In this document: positions 42,451 to 51,661 of the stretch, piece by piece | Numbering within the stretch: the first letter of the stretch is position 1 | How the letters are laid out: each line of letters begins with the position of its first letter | Position numbers and translations under genes: made by a program | Assembly: GCF_000007825.1 (NCBI RefSeq) | Contig: NC_004722.1 | Location: forward strand, 1,342,501 to 1,406,500 | Direction of reading: 5' to 3' | DNA length: 64,000 nucleotides | Source of the DNA: Bacillus cereus ATCC 14579 | GTDB taxonomy: Bacteria; Bacillota; Bacilli; Bacillales; Bacillaceae_G | The notes under the pieces: model-generated | What the model was told of the DNA's origin: nothing | Seen by the model: the letters and a program-made list of their open reading frames with translations, nothing else | The model's database searches: none

Positions 42451-44073
42451 ATGAGTTATGAAAAAGTATGGGCTAACAATGAAAAATTAAATCAGACCGA
42501 GAAAAATAAATTAGAAAAAGATGGCTTAGAAATTTTTAATGATATTCCTTACTATGCGGAAAATGGTTTCGAATCTATTCCGAAAGAAGAGTGGGATGCC
42601 TTTAAATGGGCAGGCTTGTATTTACAAAGACCGAAAGAAGCTGGTTATTTTATGATGCGGGTAAATATTCCGTCAGGGATTATTACAAATGCACAGGCAG
42701 AAGTACTTGCTTCTATCGCTGAAGATTATGGACGTAATGTAATAGATATTACGACGAGACAGGCGATTCAGTTTCACTGGTTAGAAATTCAGCAAATTCC
42801 AGATATTTTTAAAAGATTAGCAAGAGTTGGGTTATCTTCAGCGGGGGCTTGTGGTGATATAACGCGGAATATTACAGGTAATCCGCTTGCTGGCATTGAT
42901 GCAAATGAACTATTCGATACAACGCATATTGTAAAAGAAGTATATGATTACTTCCAACATAATGAAGAGTTTTCTAACTTGCCACGTAAATTTAAAATGT
43001 CTATTAGTTCTAATATTTATAATTCAGCAAACGCAGAAATTAACTGTGTTGCATTTACGCCTGCAACGAAAGAAATAGATGGTGAGAAAAAAGTTGGTTT
43101 TCATATAAAAGTAGGTGGAGGATTATCAGCTCGACCGTATTTAGCTGATGAATTAGATGTATTCGTTTTACCAGAAGAAGTGAAGGCGGTGGCGATTGCG
43201 ATTGCTACTATATTCCGTGATTTTGGATATCGTGAAAAACGTCATTTAGCTCGGTTGAAATTTCTTGTTGCGGACTGGGGAGCAGAGAAATTTAAAGAGA
43301 AACTAATAGAGTATACAGGGCCTTTACAAAGTAAAGGGGAAAGTGCACTCAAAGGATGGAATGCAGGCTATTTTTATGGTGTTCAAGACCAAAAACAAAA
43401 GGGATTAAAATATGTAGGTTTTAATGTACCGGTAGGTCGTTTACATGCAGAAGAAATGTTTGAGATTGCAAGAATCGCAAAGCAATATGGAAATGGACAA
43501 ATTCGTACATGTAATTCACAAAATTTCATTATTCCGAACGTTCCTCCGGAAAATGTAAAAGGATTACTTAGTGAACCGTTGTTTGAAGCGATATCTGCAA
43601 GCCCAAAATCATTTATTGGTCATGCGGTTTCATGTACCGGTATTGAATATTGTAATCTTGCACTAGTAGAAACGAAAGAAAGATTACGAAAAATTGCAGA
43701 ATACTTAGATACACAAATTGCACTCGATGTTCCAGTTCGAATTCATATGGTAGGCTGCCCAAATTCATGTGGTCAACGTCAAATTGCTGACATTGGGTTA
43801 CAAGGGGTGAAAATGAAAACGAAGGAAAAGGGAATTGTTGAAGCATTTGAGATATATGTAGGTGGAACGTTGTTAGATGGCGGTGCCTACAATCAAAAGT
43901 TAAAAGGAAAAATAGATGGTGAGGATTTACCTGATGTACTCGCATCATTTATAAGTTATTTCAAAGAGAATAAATTACCAGCCGAAACATTTTATGATTT
44001 TGTAGGTCGTGTTGGTGTAGATACATTACAAATAGCGTTAAATAACGTGCTAGAAGAAGTAATAGCGTCTTAG
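42451..44073 (+). CDS. Ferredoxin-type nitrite/sulfite reductase (assimilatory sulfite reductase)
   Basis: A 540-residue siroheme and 4Fe-4S enzyme. The cluster and siroheme cysteines are CTGIEYCNLA (C-x5-C) and GCPNSCGQ (C-x3-C), and the two repeated ferrite-reductase domains (about 50-190 and 290-400) are visible, with DITTRQAIQFHWL as substrate region. In this operon with cysH and siroheme genes, sulfite rather than nitrite is the inferred substrate. It is single-subunit, so flavodoxin or ferredoxin would be the electron donor. Confidence 0.9.
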   Translation: MSYEKVWANNEKLNQTEKNKLEKDGLEIFNDIPYYAENGFESIPKEEWDAFKWAGLYLQRPKEAGYFMMRVNIPSGIITNAQAEVLASIAEDYGRNVIDITTRQAIQFHWLEIQQIPDIFKRLARVGLSSAGACGDITRNITGNPLAGIDANELFDTTHIVKEVYDYFQHNEEFSNLPRKFKMSISSNIYNSANAEINCVAFTPATKEIDGEKKVGFHIKVGGGLSARPYLADELDVFVLPEEVKAVAIAIATIFRDFGYREKRHLARLKFLVADWGAEKFKEKLIEYTGPLQSKGESALKGWNAGYFYGVQDQKQKGLKYVGFNVPVGRLHAEEMFEIARIAKQYGNGQIRTCNSQNFIIPNVPPENVKGLLSEPLFEAISASPKSFIGHAVSCTGIEYCNLALVETKERLRKIAEYLDTQIALDVPVRIHMVGCPNSCGQRQIADIGLQGVKMKTKEKGIVEAFEIYVGGTLLDGGAYNQKLKGKIDGEDLPDVLASFISYFKENKLPAETFYDFVGRVGVDTLQIALNNVLEEVIAS

Positions 44074-44083
44074 GAGGGACGAT

Positions 44084-44284
44084 ATGGATTTATATCGATT
44101 TGAAGCTGTGTTAGTAAATAGTATTGTTCCGATTGTTGTTGTTGCTCAAAGTGAAGAACAGGCATTTAAGCTTGCGGAGATTGAGCTTGAAAAGCATTTT
44201 TTACCGTTGCCAGAGGTAAAAGAGATTTCTTTGTTTGAAAAAAAGAAGATTCGAAAAGGTGGGGCATTTGTTATCCATGAGTAG
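44084..44284 (+). CDS. DUF3906-family small protein
   Basis: A 66-residue protein, MDLYRFEAVLVNSIVPIVVV onward, ending FEKKKIRKGGAFVIHE, matching the Bacillus DUF3906 family. It sits in the sulfite-reductase operon with TAGGAGGGA before ATG, so a role in sulfite reduction or siroheme handling is inferred only from position. A terminator-like hairpin follows. Confidence 0.8.
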   Translation: MDLYRFEAVLVNSIVPIVVVAQSEEQAFKLAEIELEKHFLPLPEVKEISLFEKKKIRKGGAFVIHE

Positions 44285-44304
44285 AGATCAGTAATACGAA
44301 AAAA

Positions 44305-44343
44305 TAAAAACTTCCATTCTTATATACGAATGGAAGTTTCATT
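44305..44343 (+). terminator. Hairpin after DUF3906
   Basis: AAACTTCCATTC and GAATGGAAGTTT around TTATATAC, followed by TCATTTT. It divides the reductase genes from the siroheme genes. Confidence 0.8.
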
Positions 44344-44365
44344 TTAATAGTAGAAATGAGGAGAG

Positions 44366-45145
44366 ATGATGGGGAAGGTTTATATTGTTGGAGCGGGTCC
44401 TGGCGATCCAGATTTAATTACTGTTAAAGGATTGAAATGTATTGAGAAGGCAGATGTTATTTTATACGACCGACTTGTGAATAAAGAGCTGCTTTCATAC
44501 GCAAAGCCTGACGCGGATTTAATTTATTGTGGAAAACTCCCGAATTATCACACGATGAAGCAAGAGACAATTAACACGTTTCTTATTAAGTATGCGAAAA
44601 AAGGAAAAGTTGTAACGAGGCTCAAGGGCGGCGATCCATTTGTGTTTGGTAGAGGGGGAGAAGAAGCTGAAGCATTAGCAAAGCAAGGTGTACCATTTGA
44701 AATCATTCCTGGTATTTCAGCTGGAATAGCTGCTCCTGCTTATGCGGGCATTCCAGTGACGCACCGTGATGCAAGTGCAAGTTTTGCTATTGTGACTGGG
44801 CATAGGAAAGAAGGTGCTGAAGAAGAAGTGAAATGGGAAAGTTTAGCGAAAGGTGTAGAGACTTTAGCGGTATATATGGGGGTTAGTAATTTACCCTACA
44901 TATGTGAGCAACTTATGAAGCATGGAAAAGATAAAAGTACGCCAGCTGCTATTATTGAGCAGGGGACGACGTCTATGCAACGCACAGTTGTTGGAACGTT
45001 AGGGACAATTGTAGATGTTGCGAAAAAAGAGCAAATTCAAAATCCGAGTATGATTGTAATTGGAGAGGTTGTCCGTTTTAGAGAAAAAATTCATTGGTTT
45101 GAGAAGCAGACAGAAAATGCTTATCAAGTAAGTGGAGTGTTGTAA
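44366..45145 (+). CDS. cobA: Uroporphyrinogen-III C-methyltransferase
   Basis: A 259-residue SAM-dependent methyltransferase forming precorrin-2, the first step to siroheme (and cobalamin). VGAGPGDPDLITVKG (about 7-21) and VTRLKGGDPFVFGRGGEEAE (about 79-98) are the SUMT signatures, with GIPVTHRD. GAGGAGAG precedes two ATGs (44366 and 44369), either of which may be used. It is followed by sirB (1-base gap). Confidence 0.93.
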   Translation: MMGKVYIVGAGPGDPDLITVKGLKCIEKADVILYDRLVNKELLSYAKPDADLIYCGKLPNYHTMKQETINTFLIKYAKKGKVVTRLKGGDPFVFGRGGEEAEALAKQGVPFEIIPGISAGIAAPAYAGIPVTHRDASASFAIVTGHRKEGAEEEVKWESLAKGVETLAVYMGVSNLPYICEQLMKHGKDKSTPAAIIEQGTTSMQRTVVGTLGTIVDVAKKEQIQNPSMIVIGEVVRFREKIHWFEKQTENAYQVSGVL

Positions 45146-45146
45146 A

Positions 45147-45902
45147 ATGAAAGCCGTCTTATATATATGTCATGGAAGTCGTTTGAAGACAGCGAAAGAA
45201 GAGGCGATTCAATTTATTACATCGTGCATGAGCTGTATAGAAGCGACTATTCAAGAAGTTTGTTTTTTAGAGTTAGCGAATCCTTCTATTGAAGATGGTT
45301 TTCGTACATGTGTGAAGCGTGGGGCCACTGAGATTATTGCTATCCCTGTTTTTTTATTAGCGGCAGGTCATGTAAAAAAAGATATCCCTTTTGAATTGGA
45401 AAAGTTAACCAATCAATTTTCGGATGTTAAAGTTACCTATGGTAATCCGTTTGGTGTATCAGAAACACTTGTTAAATCGGTGTATAGCGGAAGTGGCATC
45501 GAACAGGAAGATAAAAATGAAGTGACGTTACTTCTTGTTGCAAGAGGGAGCAGTGATCCTGAAGTATTAAGAGATATAAACTGGATTGCTTCTTTATTTC
45601 AAACAAAAGAGAAGGTTAAAAAAGTAGAAGTTTGTTATTTAGCGGCTGCAGAGCCAAAATTTGAGGAGAAGTTAAAGGAAGTTGTAGAACGAAAAGAAAA
45701 GAACATCGTTGTACTGCCTTACTTGTTATTTACAGGTTTACTTATGAAACATATTGAGAAAGAAGTGCGCCAATATGAAGTGGAAGAGATAAAAATTAGT
45801 CCATATTTAGGGAAGAATGAAGCGTTTCAAGATATGTTAATTCAGAAAACGACGGAGTTATTGAAAGGAGATCAGTATGTATCCACTTACAGTGCGAGTT
45901 AA
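45147..45902 (+). CDS. sirB: Sirohydrochlorin ferrochelatase
   Basis: A 251-residue CbiX-type protein in two repeated chelatase domains, inserting Fe2+ into sirohydrochlorin. The domain N termini carry YICHGSRLKTAKEEA and LLVARGSSDPEV, with the catalytic His in the first and HVKKDIPFELEKL later. The ATG at 45147 lies right after the cobA stop. Its 3' end overlaps sirC by 26 bases. Confidence 0.9.
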   Translation: MKAVLYICHGSRLKTAKEEAIQFITSCMSCIEATIQEVCFLELANPSIEDGFRTCVKRGATEIIAIPVFLLAAGHVKKDIPFELEKLTNQFSDVKVTYGNPFGVSETLVKSVYSGSGIEQEDKNEVTLLLVARGSSDPEVLRDINWIASLFQTKEKVKKVEVCYLAAAEPKFEEKLKEVVERKEKNIVVLPYLLFTGLLMKHIEKEVRQYEVEEIKISPYLGKNEAFQDMLIQKTTELLKGDQYVSTYSAS

Positions 45903-46491
45903 TGAGAAACGCGTTGTTGTTATTGGCGGGGGAAAAGTTGCAGGATTTAAAATTATTCCTTTACTCAAACAGGGTGCGGATATAGTTGTGATAAGTCCAG
46001 AATTAGATGCGAATTTAGTAAAACTTGTGGAAGAAAAGAAAATTCGTTGGTATCAAAGAGAATATGAAAAAAGTGATATTAAAAGTGCTTTTTTAGTTGT
46101 TGCAGCGAGTAGTGATTCAATATTAAATGAACAAGTTGCTGAAGATGCCGCTGAGAATCAATTAGTAAATGTTATTACAAATCCGCAAAGTGGTAATGTT
46201 CATTTTCCGGCAGCGATTCATCGTGGTTTACTTAATACAGCAGTTTCTACTGGGGGAGCGAGCCCGAAGCTCGCAAAAAAAATTCGAGATGATATTGCAA
46301 ATAAATATGATGAGACATATGAATCGTATTTAGATTTTTTATATGAAGTAAGGTTGAAGTTAAAAGATTTACAGTTAGAAAAGAGGGAACGAAATATATT
46401 GCTCCAAGAAGTGTTGAAATCAGTATATGTGCAAAATGAGGGGAAAAGAGAAAGTTTTTTACGTGAGTTAGAGGAAAAGGTTTTAAAATAA
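45877..46491 (+). CDS. sirC: Precorrin-2 dehydrogenase
   Basis: A 204-residue NAD-dependent enzyme oxidising precorrin-2 to sirohydrochlorin. The Rossmann loop VVVIGGGKVAGFKIIPLLKQG is at about 13-33, and the ASSDSILNEQVAEDA and TAVSTGGASPKLAKKIRDD segments (SirC/Met8 type) follow. AAAGGAGAT precedes the ATG. It has no ferrochelatase domain, consistent with separate sirB. Confidence 0.92.
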   Translation: MYPLTVRVNEKRVVVIGGGKVAGFKIIPLLKQGADIVVISPELDANLVKLVEEKKIRWYQREYEKSDIKSAFLVVAASSDSILNEQVAEDAAENQLVNVITNPQSGNVHFPAAIHRGLLNTAVSTGGASPKLAKKIRDDIANKYDETYESYLDFLYEVRLKLKDLQLEKRERNILLQEVLKSVYVQNEGKRESFLRELEEKVLK

Positions 46492-46534
46492 TAAAAGATA
46501 AAGTGCGCTTTACAAATATAAAAATATAATTTAT

Positions 46535-46832
46535 AATCACAAGTAACTTCAATAGATGAAATCGATGAGCAAGAAGAGTACGTATATTTGATGCGTTCAG
46601 AGAGCTGGGGTTAGGTGGGAGCCCGGTACGATAAAATATACAGAATGGGCTTGCGAGAGGTATGTTGAACATTGTAGTAGGCAATCCGGGTTCCGCCGTT
46701 AAAAGGATAGAGTATCGGAATTATTCCTGTACTTGTACAAGTGGGATTTATCAATCCAATTGAGGTGGTACCCCGGTATTTACATTACATATATCGTCCT
46801 CTACATGCATATTTGCGTGTAGGGGACTTTTT
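46535..46832 (+). ncRNA. T-box leader RNA, Trp-type specifier
   Basis: T-box landmarks: GATGAGCAAGAAGAGTA (Stem I start with AGTA), AGAGAGCTGGGGTTAGG distal loop, a helix GTATATTT/AAATATAC, then AGAA-TGG-GCTTG (TGG at 46646-46648, the Trp codon, followed by G as the specifier rule requires), and the core TTGAGGTGGTACCCCGG (46760-46776). The terminator GTCCTCTACATGC...GCGTGTAGGGGAC with TTTTTTATTTT ends near 46832. The specifier was judged by eye, so Trp is likely rather than certain. Confidence 0.8.
46796..46832 (+). terminator. T-box terminator
   Basis: GTCCTCTACATGC and GCGTGTAGGGGAC around ATATTT, then TTTTTTATTTT. Confidence 0.85.
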
Positions 46833-46912
46833 TATTTTCTAAAGGAGGTGTGCGAGTATGAAATGAAAGTGTATAATTAACAAAAGTTTAAATATTCAGA
46901 AAAGGAGAAATT

Positions 46913-48271
46913 ATGATGAAAGAAACACAGCAATGGACGTCGAAAATAGGCTTTGTACTCGCAGCAGCCGGAGCCGCAGTAGGTCTTGGTGCGATATGGA
47001 AATTTCCATATGTTGCAGGTAATGGCGGGGGAGGCGCATTCTTCCTTGTATTTTTACTATTAACTTTATTTATAGGTATGCCTCTTCTAATAGCGGAGTT
47101 TGTTATTGGACGTAGCACGCAAAAAGAGGCGGTTACAGCTTATAAAGTACTAGTGCCAAATAGCAAATTATATCCTTGGATTGGTCGTATGGGAGTTGTT
47201 ACTTGTTTTAGTGTACTATCTTTTTATAGTGTTGTAGGTGGATGGATTTTACTTTATTTATATTATAGTGTGACAGGAAGTTTCTGGAATGGTGCAGCTG
47301 ATTATGGACAATTGTTCGGTGAAACGATTTCAAATCCATTAAGTGCGATTGGAGCACAATTTATCTTTATGCTTTGTACGATTTTTGTTGTAAGTAAAGG
47401 TGTAGAGAAAGGTATAGAAAAGGCAAGTAAGTACATGATGCCGCTATTATTTATTTTATTTATTGCGATTATTGTTCGTGCGTTAACACTCGATGGTGCT
47501 TTTGCTGGAGTAGAGTTCTTCTTAAAACCAGATTTTTCAAAGCTTACAGCAGATACAATTTTATATGCGATGGGACAATCTTTCTTCTCGCTAACTGTAG
47601 GTGCCTCGGTAATGGTAACGTATAGTTCGTATTTAAAGAAAGAGGAACATTTAGCGAAATCGGCAACATCTATTGTAAGTTTAACTGTTTTTGTTACAGT
47701 ACTTGCAGGATTAGCAATTTTCCCAGCGATTTTCGCATTAGGAGTTAAACCGACTGAAGGACCGGGATTACTGTTTATCGTCCTTCCAGCAGTATTTGCA
47801 AAAATACCATTTGGTCAATTTTTCTTTATTATGTTTTTAATTTTATTCTTCTTTGCGACTTTAACATCAGCAATTTCAATGCTTGAAATTGTAGTAGCAT
47901 CTGTTGCGAAAGGTAATGAGAAGAAGCGTCCGTCAGCATCATTATTAATTGGTATTCTTATTTTTGCAGTCGGTATTCCATCAGCGTTATCATTTGGGAT
48001 TATGAGTGACGTGAAAATATTTGGGAAAACATTCTTTGATTTAGTCGACTTTTCGGTAAGTAACGTATTGCTGCCGTTAGGAGTACTAGCTATTTCATTA
48101 TTTGTACCAAATAAAATGAGTAAAGAGTTGTTGATGAAAGAATTAGAAGTGACGGAAACGAAAGGGAAAACGTTATTTAACATTTGGTTCTTCTTACTTC
48201 GTTATGTTATTCCGGTAACTGTAATAATTGTATTTTTAAATGCGATAGGTGTATTTAAAATGTTTGCATAA
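46913..48271 (+). CDS. Sodium-dependent SNF-family transporter, inferred tryptophan importer
   Basis: A 452-residue Na+-coupled symporter of the neurotransmitter:sodium symporter family. TM1 shows the Na+ site GFVLAAAGAAVGLGAIWKFPY, followed by GNGGGGAFFLVF and GMPLLIAEFVIGR; the TM6 region YAMGQSFFSLTVGASVMVTY is also clear. It has about 11 hydrophobic spans, the bacterial NSS length. The upstream T-box with a Trp-type specifier predicts that it takes up tryptophan when tRNA-Trp is uncharged. ATG at 46913 or 46916 follows AAAGGAG. Monocistronic. Confidence 0.85.
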   Translation: MMKETQQWTSKIGFVLAAAGAAVGLGAIWKFPYVAGNGGGGAFFLVFLLLTLFIGMPLLIAEFVIGRSTQKEAVTAYKVLVPNSKLYPWIGRMGVVTCFSVLSFYSVVGGWILLYLYYSVTGSFWNGAADYGQLFGETISNPLSAIGAQFIFMLCTIFVVSKGVEKGIEKASKYMMPLLFILFIAIIVRALTLDGAFAGVEFFLKPDFSKLTADTILYAMGQSFFSLTVGASVMVTYSSYLKKEEHLAKSATSIVSLTVFVTVLAGLAIFPAIFALGVKPTEGPGLLFIVLPAVFAKIPFGQFFFIMFLILFFFATLTSAISMLEIVVASVAKGNEKKRPSASLLIGILIFAVGIPSALSFGIMSDVKIFGKTFFDLVDFSVSNVLLPLGVLAISLFVPNKMSKELLMKELEVTETKGKTLFNIWFFLLRYVIPVTVIIVFLNAIGVFKMFA

Positions 48272-48300
48272 AAAAGGCGGGGATCTCCCGTCTTTTTTTA
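48271..48300. terminator. Terminator after the SNF transporter
   Basis: AAAGGCGGG-GATC-TCCCGTCTTT, then TTTTATG. Confidence 0.8.
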
Positions 48301-48456
48301 TGTTGATGAATGTAATAGACGATTATACGCTTTATAGGCTGTGGTGACTGCGAGGAATGAACCGATTAAAAATAAAACTGAGCCGCCAAATGTAAATATC
48401 CGGCCAATATACGTTTCTCTAGCTTCTTCTATTTTTTGTTGTAATTGCGTATTCAT
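48298..48456 (-). CDS. Small single-span membrane protein
   Basis: A 52-residue protein, MNTQLQQKIEEARETYIGRI, then a hydrophobic segment FGGSVLFLIGSFLAVTTAY and a basic tail. ACGAGGTGATC precedes the ATG at 48456. An amphipathic coil plus membrane span is all that can be seen; function unknown. Confidence 0.55.
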   Translation of the reverse strand: MNTQLQQKIEEARETYIGRIFTFGGSVLFLIGSFLAVTTAYKAYNRLLHSST

Positions 48457-48529
48457 ATGGATCACCTCGTAAACTATAGGCATTTAGTTATAGTCTATGT
48501 AGAATGCCTATATTGTGTGAAGTGTAAAT

Positions 48530-48558
48530 GAAAAACCTCGGTAGGCACCGAGGTTTTT
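48530..48558. terminator. Terminator of the M23 hydrolase gene
   Basis: AAAACCTCGG-TAGGCA-CCGAGGTTTTTT, between the small membrane gene and the hydrolase gene. Confidence 0.85.
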
Positions 48559-49823
48559 TATAATCCGATATAAGGAGATGGGTCAACTGCGTTTGTCTTG
48601 CCGACATTCCATTCTCCAAGATGAAGTTCGAAGTGTAAATGTTGTCCGTATGATTGGCCCGTATTCCCCATAAATCCAAGCTGATCGCCTTGTTTTACAG
48701 TTTGTCCATTCGATACAGAACGACTGTTCATATGAGCATATACTGTCGTATATGTTTTTCCGTTTATACGGTGAGATAAATACACTACGTTTCCGTAACT
48801 AGATGATAATTCTGAGCGAATAACAACGCCATCTGCAGCAGCGATAATTGGAACCGTTCCCGAAGCAGCGATGTCAATTCCTTTATGGTTATCTAAAGAA
48901 CGTACACCAAATCCGGAAGTTTTTGATCCGGCTGCTGGTTTGATAAAACCACCGATATTTGTATCATGTGGTGTTGGGGCCGCTTGAGCAGATTTAGTAG
49001 CTTGTTGTTTGCGAGCCTCTTCTGCCTGGCGGGCTTCTTCCGCTTTACGAGCTTCTTCCGCCCGTTTTTCTTCTTCAATTGCTTTTTGAACAGCTTGACG
49101 TTGATTTTCTAAAATGCCCTTGGATTCTTCTAATCCTTCAATCTCTGAATCTACTTTTGCTACTTTCGTATGTAGATCGTTAATAAGAGTTTGTTGCTGC
49201 TGTTGGTTATTTTGTAATTCTTGTTGTTTTTGTTCTAGTTTTTGTTCAGAGTCTTTCAGTTGTTGTTCTTTTTTCTCAACAGCCTCTTTTTCTGTCGTTA
49301 CAGCATTTTGATCAGATGTTTGTTTTTTTCCAATATCTGTATCGTTGTTTAATATTAAACTTACGGAGTACATATTATCAACAAGATCAGCAATGTTTGT
49401 AGAGTTTGTTAATACTTCTGTAATGATATTTGTACGCGGTTTTTCTTGCATAGATTGTAATCGTTGTTTAATAACTTCCTGACGTGTATCTATGTTTGTT
49501 TGTAATTGTTCTATATGTTTCTTTTTATCAGTAATTACTTGTTGTGTTTTGCTAATTTCTTTTTTTGTATCGTTTAATTCAGTCTCATTTTTATTAATGG
49601 AAGTAGTTAATTCATCGATTTTCTTCTGTAATTCTTTAATTTCTTTTTCTATTTGTTCTTTCTCGACTGATTTATTTTGTAAGTCACTTTGTTTGCCTTC
49701 TAATTCAGATTGAATGTTAGATAATTTATCTTGATTCGTTTCAGCGTATACGGGTGAAAGTAACGGGGAAGCAAAAATCGTTCCTGCTGCTAAAACACTA
49801 AACGCTGCAAATTTCTTTTTCAT
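48558..49823 (-). CDS. Secreted M23-family murein hydrolase with coiled-coil domain
   Basis: A 421-residue secreted enzyme: signal peptide (MKKKFAAFSVLAAGTIFAS, cleavage after VYA, about 27), a long coiled coil (about 30-260, Glu/Lys/Gln-rich) with an Ala/Glu-rich linker (REAEEARKAEEARQAE type), and a C-terminal LytM/M23 endopeptidase domain (about 300-421). Zn-ligand motifs are NHKGIDIAA (HxxxD) and HLHFELHLGEW (HxH). This layout is like CwlO/EnvC-type hydrolases whose coiled coil engages FtsEX. A WalR box upstream fits a growth-essential peptidoglycan hydrolase. Start ATG at 49823 with AAAGGAG. Confidence 0.88.
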   Translation of the reverse strand: MKKKFAAFSVLAAGTIFASPLLSPVYAETNQDKLSNIQSELEGKQSDLQNKSVEKEQIEKEIKELQKKIDELTTSINKNETELNDTKKEISKTQQVITDKKKHIEQLQTNIDTRQEVIKQRLQSMQEKPRTNIITEVLTNSTNIADLVDNMYSVSLILNNDTDIGKKQTSDQNAVTTEKEAVEKKEQQLKDSEQKLEQKQQELQNNQQQQQTLINDLHTKVAKVDSEIEGLEESKGILENQRQAVQKAIEEEKRAEEARKAEEARQAEEARKQQATKSAQAAPTPHDTNIGGFIKPAAGSKTSGFGVRSLDNHKGIDIAASGTVPIIAAADGVVIRSELSSSYGNVVYLSHRINGKTYTTVYAHMNSRSVSNGQTVKQGDQLGFMGNTGQSYGQHLHFELHLGEWNVGKTNAVDPSPYIGL

Positions 49824-50318
49824 TGTTGTCTGACTCCTTTCCCTATGAATGTTATATATCATAAGAAGAAGGGTGTCTATCGTTGTAATCATAATGTAAA
49901 GAAAATTTTATAAAATTGCTAAGTTTTGTCGGAATTTATCATTTTTCAACTGTAATTGTCATAGTGCTTACATTTTATTCATATGTGTAACAAAGGTATA
50001 TTTTGGGATTTTCCTGTAAAATGAAGGAGGAAAGTAATCGTTTTTATGAGGTGAAATATTACTTGGAAAGCTAATAAAACACTAGTGAGGAATCGTTCTC
50101 ATGTGAGGTTTTCTGACATGGGTCTACTTTTTGTCAAGAAAATTATTTGTGTTCGGGCAAAGTTATTTTGTTGTCAGATTTAAATTTTTGATTTATGATT
50201 TTTAACAGGGACAAAATGTAGTGAATTGTCGAATAATATGTAATACTCTTAATTTCTTAGTTTTATAGAGATAGAATGAGAGATAGAGTGACACATCGAA
50301 GAGGGGGTTACAACAAAT
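49824..50318. other. Intergenic region, M23 hydrolase to gltT
   Basis: About 500 bp with no credible gene. It contains the WalR box described separately and AT-rich promoter DNA for both flanking divergent genes. No strong hairpin or repeat was seen. Confidence 0.5.
49884..49900. promoter_or_regulatory. WalR box
   Basis: TGTAAT-CATAA-TGTAAA is an exact fit to the WalR consensus TGTWAH-N5-TGTWAH. It is about 60 bp upstream of the murein hydrolase ATG. WalRK controls murein hydrolases in Bacillus and Staphylococcus, so this site and gene fit together. Confidence 0.7.
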
Positions 50319-51593
50319 ATGAAAAGAATAGGACTAGCATGGCAAATATTAATAGGACTTGCGCTTGGTATTGCGGTTGGGGCGATTTTCTTTGGCAATC
50401 CAGCAGTGGTGAGTTATTTACAACCAATTGGTGATATTTTCATCCGATTAATTAAAATGATCGTTGTGCCAATTGTTGTAGCAAGTATTGTTGTTGGGGT
50501 TGCTGGTGTTGGCGATGTTAAAAAATTAGGTCGACTAGGCGGAAAAACAATTATTTACTTTGAAATCATTACAACAATTGCAATTATTGTCGGTCTATTA
50601 ATAGCGAATATTTTCCAACCAGGAAAAGGCGTAAATATGGAGCAGTTAACAAAGACAGATATTTCGAAATATACACATACGACAGAGCAAGTACAAAGTC
50701 ATTCATTTGCAGATACATTTGTAAATATTGTTCCAACGAACATTATGAAGTCGTTAGCTGACGGAGATATGCTAGCTATTATCTTCTTCTCTGTACTATT
50801 TGGTTTAGGTGTAGCAGCAATTGGTGAAAGAGGAAGACCAGTTCTTCAATTTTTCCAAGGTGTGGCTGACGCAATGTTTTACGTAACAAACCAAGTTATG
50901 AAATTTGCACCATTTGGTGTATTTGCACTAATTGGTGTTACAGTTTCTACATTTGGTCTTGCTTCATTAATTCCATTAGGGAAATTACTAATTGTTGTAT
51001 ATGGAGCAATGATCTTCTTCGTCGTAGTTGTCTTAGGACTTACAGCGAAAATATTTGGAATTAACATTTTCCAATTCTTTAAGATTTTAAAAGACGAGCT
51101 GATTTTAGCGTATTCTACAGCAAGCTCAGAAACAGTTTTACCAAAAATCATGGAGAAAATGGAGAAATTCGGTTGTCCGAAAGCAATTACATCTTTCGTT
51201 ATTCCGACAGGTTATTCATTTAACTTAGATGGATCAACTTTATATCAAGCAATTGCGGCTATTTTCTTAGCGCAAATGTACGGTATTGATTTATCTATTA
51301 CACAACAAATTACATTGTTGCTTGTATTAATGGTTACATCAAAAGGGATCGCAGGTGTACCGGGCGTATCATTCGTTGTATTATTAGCGACACTTGGTAC
51401 AGTAGGTATTCCACCTGAAGGCTTAGCGTTCATTGCTGGTATTGACCGTATTTTAGATATGGCTCGTACAGCAGTTAACGTTGTAGGAAACTCTTTAGCA
51501 GCTGTAGTTATGTCTAAGTGGGAAGGTCAATATGACGCTGAAAAAGGACAAGCTTATTTAAAAGAGATTTCTGAAAAGGGTCAAGCGGCTTAA
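50319..51593 (+). CDS. gltT: Glutamate/aspartate:cation symporter (GltT-like)
   Basis: A 424-residue DAACS-family transporter that imports glutamate or aspartate with cations. Its N terminus (GNPAVVSYLQPIGDIFIRLIK) and AYSTASSETVLPKIMEKMEK (HP1) resemble B. subtilis GltT closely. Substrate motifs NLDGSTLYQ (TM7) and GIDRILDMARTAVNVVGNS (TM8) are intact. GAGGGGG precedes ATG at 50319. It is the second member of this family in the window; the other (9508-10743) is only distantly related. Confidence 0.88.
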   Translation: MKRIGLAWQILIGLALGIAVGAIFFGNPAVVSYLQPIGDIFIRLIKMIVVPIVVASIVVGVAGVGDVKKLGRLGGKTIIYFEIITTIAIIVGLLIANIFQPGKGVNMEQLTKTDISKYTHTTEQVQSHSFADTFVNIVPTNIMKSLADGDMLAIIFFSVLFGLGVAAIGERGRPVLQFFQGVADAMFYVTNQVMKFAPFGVFALIGVTVSTFGLASLIPLGKLLIVVYGAMIFFVVVVLGLTAKIFGINIFQFFKILKDELILAYSTASSETVLPKIMEKMEKFGCPKAITSFVIPTGYSFNLDGSTLYQAIAAIFLAQMYGIDLSITQQITLLLVLMVTSKGIAGVPGVSFVVLLATLGTVGIPPEGLAFIAGIDRILDMARTAVNVVGNSLAAVVMSKWEGQYDAEKGQAYLKEISEKGQAA

Positions 51594-51605
51594 TTATAAT
51601 ATGAA

Positions 51606-51638
51606 CAAGCTCTCACATAATATGTGGGAGCTTTTCTG
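51606..51638 (+). terminator. Terminator of gltT
   Basis: AAGCTCTCACAT and ATGTGGGAGCTT around AAT, then TTCTG. Confidence 0.8.
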
Positions 51639-51661
51639 TATATAGAAGAGGAGTAGACATA

